NCBI RefSeq assembly: GCF_024362695.1
Contig: NC_065407.1
Coordinates: 13,144,001 to 13,208,000, forward strand
DNA: 64,000 nt
Direction: 5' to 3'
From: Pectinophora gossypiella
Lineage: Eukaryota; Arthropoda; Insecta; Lepidoptera; Gelechiidae
Shown: positions 22,363 through 35,000 of the stretch, in pieces
Layout of the letters: each line of letters begins with the position of its first letter
How positions within the stretch are numbered: the stretch's first letter is position 1
Notes under the pieces: generated by a model
What the model was told of the DNA's origin: nothing
The model's input: the letters and a program-made list of their open reading frames with translations, nothing else
The model's database searches: none
Made by a program: the position numbers and the translations under genes

Positions 22363-23278
22363 ACTCTGAATTTTCGTAAACGATCTGTGATATTCTTGTA
22401 CCTGATCAATGTTTAACAATATAATGATTTAGAAAAAAATATGTTTTGTTGTTTTCTTTCCTTATTCTAATAACCTCGCTCCTTAATAAGGAGTGGTTTC
22501 TATACATTCTAGTCATGTAGGATGTTCTATAAGTAGATTAATTATGGTTAAGATTAAAATAACCTTTTAACTGGCGTGGTATGTAAATAAGTAAAAATAC
22601 ATTTTTGTTAATAATTGGTTACTTTGCAATAAGTGAAAATGCAGCATAGTATTTTAAATTTATTATATCACCCGAACATTACAAGCATATAAAATCGTGT
22701 ACATTGTAACTTATGTGTTATGATTACACAAAAGGGATTGATAAAAAATCGTATATTTGGCAGCTACCATACATGATAAAAAGCCATTTGAGTTATTGGC
22801 ATTGAGTATAATTAACTTCCAGTAATGGCCCCGATTCCTTCAGACAACTCCTAATTTTAAGTTATACTCGTCATTTTCTTATCTGCCGAAAATGAAAGGG
22901 ACGGATGATTGAAGGAGCGAATAAAATAGGTATTTCGCTGGTGTGCAACCCGTTTGACGTGTGCTGTCAACTTAACTTTGGCCAATATATAAATTTGGGA
23001 GGGTTTTTAAAATTTCTGCCTAAAATTGACGCGTTCTATAAATTTTATGCCCGCTGATTATCCGCCCCAGTTCAGAAAATGACAGGTATAACTTAAAATA
23101 AAATTAGATAGTGTCTACAGGAATCGGCACCATTATCTATAAGCAGGGTGGTTATCACAATGTGACATGTCTCGTGTGATTTTACAATTACATTTAAGTA
23201 TAAATCAGACCATTGGTTCTATATAATCATAATAATTTAAAGCAATACGCAATATTTAATAACACTAAGGAATATTTT

Positions 23279-23407
23279 AGGCGATACGGCTCACCACCTA
23301 TCACGTTGGTCTAGCAGAAAGCTGCGAGGGTGTGGGTACTTAGTTCATCTTGCGATGGATGTACTTCTGACTACCCCAATTGGTATATAGTCGGGAGTCG
23401 TTGTGTA
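23279..23407 (-). repeat. Dispersed repeat, family D, near-complete copy
   Basis: On the minus strand it reads from a gactatataccaattggggt block through catcgcaagatgaactaagt and tagaccaacgtgataggtgg to gagccgtatcgcc. It is similar along its length to 52468-52608. No coding sense or TSD was identified. Confidence 0.7.
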
Positions 23408-23559
23408 CGTTATTTTAAAGCACTTTGATGTTAATAGATTGTTTTACCCGTTAATCGATCGTGAGTACATAGTGGGGGCAGTCCTGAAGCATAGAAGTGT
23501 ATAGCAAATAAGAAACAGTGAATGGCAACAAATGGAACAATAACGCAACGTGGTACGAC

Positions 23560-23891
23560 CATGGTATAAGAAAATCAGGTATGCTCAAAGTGACAGCTAA
23601 CATTTCAAGGTTAGCCCAGCTGACGTCATCCCACCCTGCATTGCCATTTCGGAAAAAATAAATTACCCACGACCACTGTTTTTAATTTACTTTGCAAGGA
23701 AATTTCGAACTTTTAGTAAAAGATTTACTTACATTTCTAATGATTTTTATATATGTGACAAGTAATAGTAAGTAGTTTAGTCTGTAAATGAATGTTGGAG
23801 ATATCGATTTAATGGTAACACTTACGTCATTAAAGGGCTAGCAATGGCGGCTTGTCATAAGATTGAGCATACGTGGTTTTCTTATACTATG
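23560..23891. mobile_element. hAT-like MITE, copy 2 (8-bp TSD)
   Basis: Same family as 4903-5272, with a catggtataagaaaatcagg terminal repeat and its inverse at the right end. It is flanked by the 8-bp direct repeat GGTACGAC (23552-23559 and 23892-23899). It is shorter than copy 1 by internal deletions. Confidence 0.9.
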
Positions 23892-24508
23892 GGTACGACG
23901 AGCTTTTTGAGACAATATGAAAATTCTTCATGCCTTGTTAACACGTAAAACGGCGAGATAGGGCACTCGACCGAGTAACCACACGTCACAAAATAATAGA
24001 ATTAGCAACACAAAAGGTTGATTTTTCTTCGGCAATACGCGTAAACGAAACAGCAAAAAAGTGAACGTTTGGCAAGATACTCGGCTGAATGCACTACTTT
24101 GCCGACTGTGTGATCATTTTTTTTTATGTGACTTATTGTAGGTTTGCCTCAGATGGCATCTGCTTAACCGGACAAATCGAGCGTGAACAACTCTTAGTTG
24201 ATCCAATAACTAAAACGTCCATTTCGCAAACTTGTGACTAAACGATTTGCTACGCATTGCCACAAAGGCATAATATATACATTATGAACCATTCACCTTG
24301 ATTTTACGTACGCACACGTCTCGTGTATAAATAAAGTGATATTATTTACCACTAATAAATAATATGGAAAAACTGTATTACGTATTGGCCATTTGTGAAA
24401 TAAACCTTCCACGAATTGGGATGTTTTGGACCACGGTAACTAAGAGCAGAAAAGTTTGCCAGTTATTAACTGAATAAAACGGAAAACATTTCGTCATTGG
24501 CATAAGGA

Positions 24509-26099
24509 TTAGTTATTGCGGTTAGCACAATTGATTAGTGGAAGACATCTACAGTACAACATGTGCTGTATTACCTCAGTGGGCGTGACCTCCTCGGTGT
24601 CGACGACGTCGGGCAGTGTGTCGGCGCCGACGTTGGCGCGGTCGGCGCCGCCCGCTTCGCCGCCCTCCGCGAGACACGTCTGGTCCGCCTCCGCCAGGTC
24701 CCCGTTGTGGATTTCCGAGCAATTTATGAGATCAACCTTGCCGTCCTGGCTGGACCGCGGACTGTTGTCATCCGGCCCATCGATGTCCATATGCACGTGG
24801 CCCGGCCACATGTCGTAAGGACACGAGTTCAACTGATGCAACTGACTGTCACTCGAACTGAACAAGTTTAACGATCCTGCTACATCTTGCAAAATCGACG
24901 ACTCTGATATCTCGCTCGTGAGTTGCGCCGATTCGTCCTCGTTGTTCCCGGGAATCATGACCGGGAGATTCTCTATGATGTCACTCGACACGTCACAGAC
25001 TCTAGTTCCTTCGTACTTAGCGAGCGAGTCTATAAGCCTCTTTTTAGCTTGTGGAGACTGTCTATTGTCGCTTGCGCTGACAACGAGCGAAGCCAAAGAT
25101 TCTAAAAGTTCAGACGTAAAAACGTCTTCACTCTTCATTACTAAAAATCTGATTATTTTGTTGTCAATCTGCACGGTGCTCGTGCAGGGGGCTTGAATAG
25201 AGTTACAGTCGCGGTAATTGTTCGTCTCGTTATTAGTAGTAGATTCGGCTTCCGCTCGGCTCTCCTCGTGCGTTTCATCGCTCTGACTCTCAATTATAGA
25301 ACTGTACTGAGACAGCACGCTCCGTATCGACTGGAGCACTTTCTGTCTCAGGGGATCCGAGCTTATCAACTGTAACTCCCGGAATAGTTGGATCAAAAAG
25401 TCCGGATGCGACTCGTTGACGCCGATCAGGGCCGACACCTCGGAGTACACGTTTTCCCTCAGGAGGTCGAACAACTTCGACGTCGCCTTGTCGTGCATCT
25501 CGCGGCTCGTCGACGCCAGATTGGGGTTCGGCGCCTCCGAGGCGCTCGCGATATTGATGTTGCTCGTCGTCGAGTAGTCCAGGGAGTAGTTCCGGCGGCT
25601 CGCGGAGTTCTTCGCGGGGAGTTTCGAGGAGGACTTCCTCTTGATGTTGGCGGAGGCGTTCAGGTTGTTCGAGTGCGCCTGGACGATCTCGGGGATCGGG
25701 TCGGCGACGTTGAGGTTACGGAAGGGCTCCTGGCGGTTGAGGTTGACGTCGGCGACGGGCGGGCAGAGGTCGGCGGCGGCGGGCGGCGCGGCGGCGTCGT
25801 CGGCGCCGGGGTTGACGTTGAGCACGTCGGGGGCCGACGAGAAGGACAGCGAGCGCTCAAGGGGCAGGTTGCGGCGCGGCGCGGCGGGCGCGGGCTCCGT
25901 GTTGCGCTTGACGGGCGCGGGGCTGCGCGCGCCGCCCGCCGCGCCGCCCGCGCCCCCCGCCGCGCCGCGCGGCAGCGCGTTGTGCCGCGCCGCCAGCGGC
26001 TGCGGGCCCGCGCCCCCACCCGCCCCGCCCCCGCCGCAGCCCGCCGCCGCCGCGCAGTTGGCCTTGCTGCTGCCCGACAGCAGGTTCTGGCGCGAGTAG
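24509..26099 (-). CDS. Pcm1: PCM1 last exon with the conserved C-terminal domain
   Basis: 1591 nt. It opens with SYSRQNLLSG, then a Gly/Ala-rich low-complexity stretch of extreme GC content (25860-26080). The conserved PCM1 domain at 25475-25300 (LFDLLRENVYSEVSALIG, HPDFLIQLFRELQLIS) is followed by an acidic tail. The stop is at 24509. A possible donor (gtaata after TPTE, 24574) could remove the last 22 residues, whose composition (MLYCRCLPLINC) looks less protein-like. No further exon was found downstream. Confidence 0.92.
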
Positions 26100-29000
26100 C
26101 TGCAAATAATGAAACGGCCCGTAGAAATGACAGTACGTTCGTGTTGTGGTCGGCGTTAACAGACGGCCGTAATACTAATTTAAAATAATTACTCGCACAG
26201 TTTTTCTTTAATATTAGGAAATAGTTTATTATAGAAATGTAATGATGTGCTCGCAAAATTCAATAAAAAGCGTTACTTTTAAAGTACAAACGCCTTCGGC
26301 GCGCTAATCCCACCCATACGTGCTCGATTGTTATTTAGATATTGCTATTAAATTTTCGTCGTTTAACAAATTCTACTATTTGTAACAAACGAAGCAACCG
26401 AACGAAGTTATAATTATCATGTCTGTTATAAATGTTAATGGTATAACATAATAGTGTTAAAATATAAACAAAGAACTCCACTCAAGCTTTTACTGTATTA
26501 GTATTAGGGATCGTTTATATGTCGTAGCCAGACTGTACATTCTGCCGTATTACATTACGGCTAGCCATTTTCAAAAACAAGACCGTTTTGCAATGGAATA
26601 TGGTTAAGTAAAAGTCTGCTGGAATGTGTTCGGTGTTTTACATTCTTTAATACGACTAGTCGTAATGTAATACAGAGGGTCAATCTTCGCAGGGGCTTCT
26701 TTCGCAGTTTTTAGTCCCCATTTTTAACACTCGGCGTTGTCTGTTATACCTAATAACAACATTACAAAGCGGGCATTTTCGAAAACGGCTAGCCGTAATG
26801 TAATACTACAAATTATACAATCCGGCAGCGATATATTAGTACCAATAGGTACGAAGTGTTTTGGACTAGAAGTGGTACAAAAGTGAAGTGAAAATATCTG
26901 TGGATTTATAATATTATTTCTTTAAAGTTTACTTATGTGTCTTTTATTTAATCTAGCTGCAATGATATCAGTTTAGAACACACCTAACATAAGCACACGA
27001 CTCTATTCCAACAGGCTAGTATCCAACTAGTCAAATCAGTTACTTTTTACTAAACATCAAAACACGAAATTACTATGGAATATGTATGAAAAAGCAACCT
27101 GTGACGTCATAGAAAAAACGAGACAAAATGTCGCACGTATTATTACATTTTTCTTTATTAAAATTCACAAATGAGTTAAATAGAAAAAAGAAAAGATTTT
27201 TTTGTCGCCTACAGATCTGTCTTTATCAGAATTTCATAATTTATCTTTGACTTAGGAAACTATCCAGTTGGAGTAGTCAGAGGTACATCTATCGCAAGAT
27301 GAACTGTACCAACATCTCACCGAGCTTTGTGTTAGACCAACGTGATAGGAAATAAATACATGTACTTTATAAATCCACCGATCTTCCATTTCACACTAAA
27401 CTACAAAGAAAAAGTAATAAATATAAAGCAAAATTAACACGGGCTCACCCTGCATATTTTTTGACGTTTTTTTATTTTATCTAATATATCATACATAAAT
27501 ATAAAACTAGCATAGACTATAATTGGCATTATGATTGATGTCTAATATCTGAAAAGAGAAAATAAGAACTTGAAACATAATGGTTTGTAGGTATCCATGT
27601 AAAAAAACCATAAACAGCCTATACAGGATGTTAGTGACATTGTAACGAATACTGAGGGGGATGATTCAGACTACGATTCCGAGTTGAAAAAAATAATTAA
27701 AAATGTTTTTAAGTTAATAGTAAAGTTGAATTTTCCGTCGCAAAATTAATGTTTTTTTTAGTTTTTTTATATTATTTTCAATTCTATACTTCGGATCTCT
27801 TATGCTGTCGGAAAATTCATGAATATTTTTTTTTTCAGTTCCATACTTTTGCGACGGAAAATTCTACTTGATATCAACTCAGAATCATGGTCTCATCATC
27901 AATCATCCCTCAAAGTTTTCGTTACGATGTCACTAACACCCTGTGTACGTCTCACTGCTGCTGTCAATCGACCGGAGTGGATACGGAGCATACTCCACCA
28001 CGCTGCTCTAAGGATTGGTGGTACTAATATTGCGAAAGTTTGTGAGGATGTATATATAGATGTCTGTTTCTCTTTCACGCTAAAACTACTGAACAGATTT
28101 TGATGAAACTTCACAGTAATACAGCTTATACATCAGAATAACACGTATAGGCAATTATTTTATAAAGATATATGGGTAGTTCTACGAACACAAAAAAGTT
28201 GTTGTGTTAAAATAATATGTTACGTGTGAAGAAACGTCTAAAAAATGAGATATAAAATAAATGAGGATAAAAACTGCCTATTTCTCCCATCAGGGGAGTT
28301 AATAAAAAGGTCACATCGAAGCAATTAATGTAACAAAGCAATATTGCAATTTGACATTTGCGCATATAAAAGTAAGTGCGCAATGCAAACAAATGTCAAA
28401 TAGCAATATTGCTTTGTTACATTAATTGCTTCGATGTGGCCTTTTAACATTTTAACCCCAAGGTGTCGCTACTGTTAAGTGTTCTTAAATTTTAACAGTT
28501 CCCCGTACTATTTGAGTAAACAAACATATTGTTTTGGTTACATTTTGCACTATAACTGTTTGCGCAGCGTTTAACAGCAAAATCATAATGCATATTTTAT
28601 CACCTAAAGATCACAAAGAAGAACTTAGAAAATCTTATTTTCAATCAAAATAGCCTTTTTCCAGCTGGCTGCCTTTTTTTATAACACATCCTTTAGACGT
28701 ACACTCCACGTTGTTTCACATTTTATAGCAATTTACCACGACTTTAAGCTAGAAAGTATGGAGAACTGTCAAAATTTAGGAACACTCAACAGTGCTGCCG
28801 CCTACATTTGAGCGTCTAGTTTCTAAACTCATTGTAGTTCTTTTTCTTTTAAAGAACGTCTAGGGCCCTGTGCAGAGGTTTTTCTTGCAGCTTCATTTTC
28901 CCGGTTATTCAAGTTGTGAGAAGCTGCAGTAGTTTTAGGCGGATGAGACGTTCGTTGCGTAAAAATTGTCGATTCAAAGTGTAACTATGTTACCTACTGA

Positions 29001-32000
29001 ATAAAGATATTTTTGAATTTGAGATGGACTGACCTGCGAAAGTTGTCCCAATAGTTGTTGGCTCTGTTGCCGGGCGGCACCTGGTTGTTGAGCGTGTGTG
29101 ACGCGGTCTCCACACGCCAGCGTTCTTCCAACTATAATAAGGTCTCGGCTATAGTAAGGTAACGGCCTCTGTGGTCCAGTGGTTAAACGTTGGACTCACG
29201 ATGGAGGCCCCTGATTCGAATCCCGGTGGGGGCATATCACAAAAATCACTTTGTGATCCCTAGTTTGGTTCGGAAATTACAGGCTGATCACCTGATTGTT
29301 CGAAAGTAAGATGATCCGTGCTTTGGAAGCTTTGTTAAGCCGTTGATCATGGTTATTACTTACTGATGTAAATACGTAGTCGTTACACGAGTCATGTCAG
29401 GGGCCTATGGCGGCTTAATTAGTACCCTGACATCAGGGTTGATGAGGTTGGTATTCTACCTCACAACCCACACGACAAGAAGAAGACTATAATAAAGTAA
29501 ACTTTATTTATCAAATATATACTCCGTAATAGTCTCTTATTCTATCGTGTGGGTTGTGAGGTGGATTACCAACCTCATCAACCCTGGTGTCGGGGTTATT
29601 ATTGAGCCGCCAAAGGCCCCTGACATGACTTATGTAATGACTCTGTACTTACATCAGGGGGGTTAAATGGCCTCATCGAAGCAATTCATCTAAGTAAACA
29701 ATATTGCAATTTGACATTTGCGCATATAAAAGTAAGTGCGCAATGCAAATAAATGTCAAATAGCAATATTGCTTTCTTAGATGAATTGTTTCGATGCTGC
29801 CATTTTAACCCCCCAGTAAGTCTCAGTAAGTCTTTCTGTTAGACCAACGTGATATATGATTATTTATTTAATGATTATTTTATTATATTTGGGATGTAAG
29901 CAGCTATTACAATTTATATGATTATATGGTTACCTAAAAGCCAACAACAAGTAAATAGTAACTATTTAATCCCACCGTGAGCCATGCCAGGTGTTTCAGG
30001 CGGTTGAATAGTAACCATGACACCAGGGTTTATGAGGTCGCTGATTGATCAATCACATTTATTTATTTATTTATAACACGAGTTCAGTAAACACTTACAT
30101 GGTTGAGTTGTTCCCGCAGCTGGTGTATCTCGCGCTGCTGCATGATGATCTGCTGCCAGCACCACGCGCCCCAGAACCCACAGCCGCAGCCGCACCCGCC
30201 CACCATGCCTGGGATACAACATGACAAATGCTTTATTGCACAAACAGAAAATACAAAAAAGAGAAATAGAAAGAGTACAATAGCCGTCCTTATTCATCAT
30301 CATCAATTTAAGAGCCACGCTCTTGTCGGTGTAGCATTTTCCATTCCAGTCTATCAAAGGCCAATTCCTTGATTTCCCTATCCATTATTTTCCTTCCCTT
30401 TCGCCGTCCTTATTGCTAAGTAGCAATCTCTTCCAGACAACCTTTTGAGTTTTAGAGGGAAACCGGCGACCAAGGTGTCAGAGGTCGGTATCGGGGTGCT
30501 GAAGTGTTCGTTGTGCCGAGCTGATTGGCCGCTTTTATGGCTAGAGTGAGTCTAAACGTAAAAAGAAAACAATTGTGTACAATAATATTTATAGTACAGT
30601 AGTATAGTATTTATAGGACAGAGTACTGCGGGGCGGAAGGCAAGAGGGAAACCACTGCCCTATTTTTCCCTAAAAAAGTAGCATGGAGAGTATTTTACAG
30701 AAATGCTGCACCGACAAAAGCGTGGCTCTTAAATTGATGATGATGAATATTTATAGTAGTGTGCTTACCATAGGGCATCATCATGTTGTAGGGCATGGAC
30801 GGCGGGTAGGACATCTGCGGAGTACCGAGCAGGCGCTCCATCGTCTGCGAGTGGCTGTTCTGAGTGAACTGATTGCGCATGTCCTGAAATAAGTAAGTAG
30901 TCGTTACATGAGACATGTCAGGGGCCTTTGGCGGCTCAATAATAACCCTGACACCAGGGTTGATGAGGTTGGTAATGTACCTCTCAATCCACACGATAGA
31001 AGAAGAAGAAGATGTCCTGAAATACCATTTTATCACATATCATCATCCTCCTGCCCATATCGCACTCTAGGTGGGGTCGGCACAACGTGTATTACTTTTC
31101 CATTCATTCCTGTTAGTCGTCATCTCAGTTTAACCTCGTAAGGCCCGGATCTCCAGACACAATAGTTAAACAATGGGATTTGGATTTTAAAAGGCATCTG
31201 GGCCTTACGACCATATAGATACCAAGACGAGCAAAGCGAAGTCCTTTACACAATCCATCCACACTTCCTTGGGTCGTCCTCTAGCCCTATATCCATCAAA
31301 TCAAATATACTTTATTACACAGACCTAAATTTCAACAATTAGACATAACACATGAATACAATACAATTTTGGCGGCCTTATTGCTCTAGAGCAACCCATC
31401 CACATTCATACTCATAACTTCTCGTTATCGGGCGCTCAGTGAGTAGGCCCGCTACAAGGTGGACCGACAATCTGGTGAAGGTCGCGGGAAGCCGCTGGAG
31501 GCGGGCAGCGCAGGACCGATCGTCGTGGAGATCCTTGGGGGAGGCCTATGCCCAGCAGTGGGCGTCGTACGGCTGATGATGATAATATGCCTTTCGTACC
31601 ACATTACATGCCCAATTTCTCTGTAACCGGCGCTACTTTCAGACTTCCTCTTATACGTATATTCATTCCTAAACTTCACCACCAACCATTTTATCACATA
31701 TGACAGCTCAAAATGTATTGCCAAAAATCGGAATTCGCGGATCACGATCACCGCCTATGTCCATCGATGAGTTATAAAGAGTTATTAAATCAGTGAAAGG
31801 TATTTACAGCTTCAAGGGACTCTTTAAGTATACGATATTAATTCCAACTTGACAGACAGACGAACGGACGACAAAACGAACCCGAAATAGGTGTAAAGAG
31901 GTAAAACTCGCCAAGTTCTGTATAACTGACACTAATATTACGTAATACGAGGATGTTGTTCTACCTAATTCAATTATGGCTAGTATTTTTAATTTTACCT

Positions 32001-35000
32001 GGTTGGATTTGTTGCTATTCCAGCAAGGAGGTGGCAGGTGTGGGTACGGCATGTTGGCAGGATTGTCACCTAAAAAATAACAATAATATATCTAATTTCC
32101 AGACGACCCACGTACGAAAAGAACACGAAAAACTTACAAATTAATTATAAAATGCTAATCTAGAAATAGAAGTCAGTCAAAGATGATCTTTTAACTTGAA
32201 TTAAGAATTATATCATATAACAGTATGACCTCAGATATTGATGACGTCATTTACCAACCTCAAACCCTGCCTTGGTGTCAGGGTTATTATTGAGCCGCCA
32301 AAGGTCGCTGTGAGTAAGTAGTCATTACATAGCTCATGAGACGATTACTTACTTACATCAGTAAGTAGTAATTGGGATCAACGTCTTAGCACGCCTTATG
32401 AAGCACGGATCATCTTACTTTCGGACAATCAGGTAATCAGCCTGTAGTGTCCTAACCAAACTAGGATCACAAAGTTCGAACCCGGAACCTCCGGATCGCG
32501 AGTCCAACGCTCAACCACTGGACCACTGGCTGTTGTATATCAGTAACAAAGCCTACTACTCACCGTGTGAAATAGGAGGAACCATGTTGACGTTAGTCGC
32601 CTCAGCCCTCGACTCGTGCCGCATGTTTTGATTGGAATTGTTTTGTTGAGGTGTCTGAAAAAAAAACACAATTAAAAAAAAATACTATAAAGGATTTTTG
32701 AGTCGCTCAGACAGGCCTGGGCTCTTAAATTGTATACCGGGTGAGAGGCCTCAGCGCTCCGCGTTTGTCCGCTCAAATAGTTAATACCATTTGCGGCAAA
32801 TCTACAATAAGTCACGTCAAAAAAAAACTATACTCCCAATTGGGTTAGTCATTCATGTATTAAAAAATAACACGTTAACATCCTATATACGTCCCACTGC
32901 TGGGTACAGGCCTCCCCTCAATCAATTGGAGGGGGTAAAAAAAATACTTACATTGATGTCGTCAGGTTGCCTCTCCTGTGGTTGTCGCCGCCGCACGCGG
33001 TTCCTCTGGTTTGACTTGTTCCTTGAAGCACTGTAGTAACAAACAAACAATAACTTATATATCCTTTATAATGTAGCATGATTAGAATGAAAGCAGGATA
33101 GATATATAGTACATCACCTAGCGCGAAAGAGACGAGAGCTATGTCTTTATCACACTAACAGTATACAGCTTAGAACGAGAGAGACGAGAGAAATGTCTTT
33201 GTCGCACTAACAGTTTACAGCTTAGTACGAGAGAGACGAGAGAAAAAAAAATATTGCACGGGAATTAAATATGACCACTGAGGGGTTAAAATGGCCACAT
33301 CAAAGCAATTCATCTAAAAAAGCAATATTGCTATTTGACATTTGTTTGCATTGCGCACTTACTTTTATATGCGCAAATGTCAAATTGCAATATTGCTTTC
33401 TTAGATGAATTGCTTCGATGTGGCCATTTTAACCCCCCTGAACGCAGTTGTAACGCGGACCCGCGTTGAAATCGCCCCGCACTGCTTCTGACCTGTTCCT
33501 GCTTATAGTGTGCCAAAGCCTTAAGGTTCGATAAATAGATAAAGGAATATGGGGGTTTTCATCGAAGCAATTCATCTAAAAAAAGCAATATTGCAATTTG
33601 ACATTTGCGCATATAAAAGTAAATGCGCAATGCAAACTCAAAGGCCTTTTTAACCCTCCTGACGACAATTACGTTAGAAGGAAGGTTGTGAATGTTAGAA
33701 GTCAAAGTGGGAAGGTTCCCATTGTGAAAAAATCTTTAGTAGCAAGGACACTGGCTGGTTTTCTTTTTTCCAAATTGTTATTTCATATACTCCGGTCTTA
33801 TCCGCCTAAAATAACTAACTTCTTTTTACATAACTTTTGCGCCTTTGTACTGCCACTTAACGTTCTCAAAGTTTAATAAATAAATAACATTACCTGTCAC
33901 TATCGCTTCCATAAGTACTTCCCAAGTGCGATGGCACCGTGTTGACAGACCTTGTGCCTAAAGCGCTGTCTCCGCCAGCCTGTAGATAACATAATATATA
34001 TAGATGTAAAACCCAATCCACCTTTGCGTCCCGCTTGAGTGGCTTATGAATAAGTGTTACTATAATTTGAATGAATATTTTAAATAAAAAAAATAGGTAA
34101 TTTTGTATATTTCAATAACAATAAGTATCTTCTTATCAATGTACCAATTTTTTTTGTTTCAGTACTTGTACGCCGAACAGATCATGACACTGTTATATAA
34201 ATTATTTTACCACCTTTTTGTAATTTTATGTGTTCTCGCAAAGCAATTGTATATTGATAATATCTATGAATTTAATTATTTTAACTGTAAGATTTTAGTC
34301 TTGAAATACCTAATTATATTATCTGAAATACAGGCTCCGCCTAGTTCAGACACTATTAACATACCTTGAACTTAATTTCTAATATAATCGATTATGTACC
34401 TTTTATACAATACATAAGTTTATATCCTATCATTCATTATTGTATGAAACATGCCGAAACGCGTCAGATTTCTATAGGTTGCATATAGCATGCACCATAT
34501 CGAAAATCATAAATAATCAGCCTACGAAACGCCCGTGATTGGGGTACAGCCAATGTGTGCCAGCCAGACAGTCTTTATAGTACAGCCAGTCTTTATTTGT
34601 AAAACACAATTTCATAATTTATCTTTGACCTAGGAAACTACCCGTTTCTCACGGGATCCGCTTACCTAACCTGCGGATTTCCAGCTTTTACAGAAGCGAC
34701 TGCCAGTCTGACCTTCCAAACCGAGAAGGGAAAGCCAGCCCAATACAGGTTAGGTTACATACCTCTGACGCACTTTCGGGAATGTGGATTTCCTCACGAT
34801 GTTTTACATCACCGCTGAGCACGTGATAATCATTAATTCAAACATGAATTCGAAAACAAATTTTAAGAACATGGTTTAGGCCCGTGCTAGGATTTGAAGC
34901 GGCGACCTCATAATGAGAGTCAAGTGCTCTTCCAACTGGGCTGTCACGGCTCAAAGGACAATTACACAACGAGAACAAAAGTAGTAGGAGAAGTTTACGT

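Larger units (their letters stand above)
22363..24508. other. Intergenic region between the unknown gene and PCM1
   Basis: No exon was seen. It holds a family D repeat (23279-23407, minus), the second hAT-like MITE (23560-23891) and a dispersed repeat near 24115-24180. It may include the PCM1 3'UTR on the minus strand, but no minus-strand AATAAA was found close to the stop. Confidence 0.5.

Noticed and set aside
25388..26188. 266-codon plus-strand ORF (and 25641-26099)
   Set aside because: It is antisense to the GC-rich start of the PCM1 last exon. The Arg/Val/Ala-rich text is a shadow of biased codons, while the minus strand has PCM1 homology and splice signals.
29164..29235. Possible genuine tRNA gene (A and B boxes)
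   Set aside because: The same head recurs at 59690, 60214, 32532 and 37335 with a shared non-tRNA body and tail. It does not form a proper acceptor stem, so it is a SINE head.
31035..31290. Plus ORF region near 30908-31141 considered as coding
   Set aside because: The sequence recurs near 60015-60200 as a dispersed LINE tail; the frame is not kept between copies.
34880..34953. Possible minus-strand tRNA gene
   Set aside because: Same reasoning: head of SINE family C with mismatched stems and a SINE body attached.
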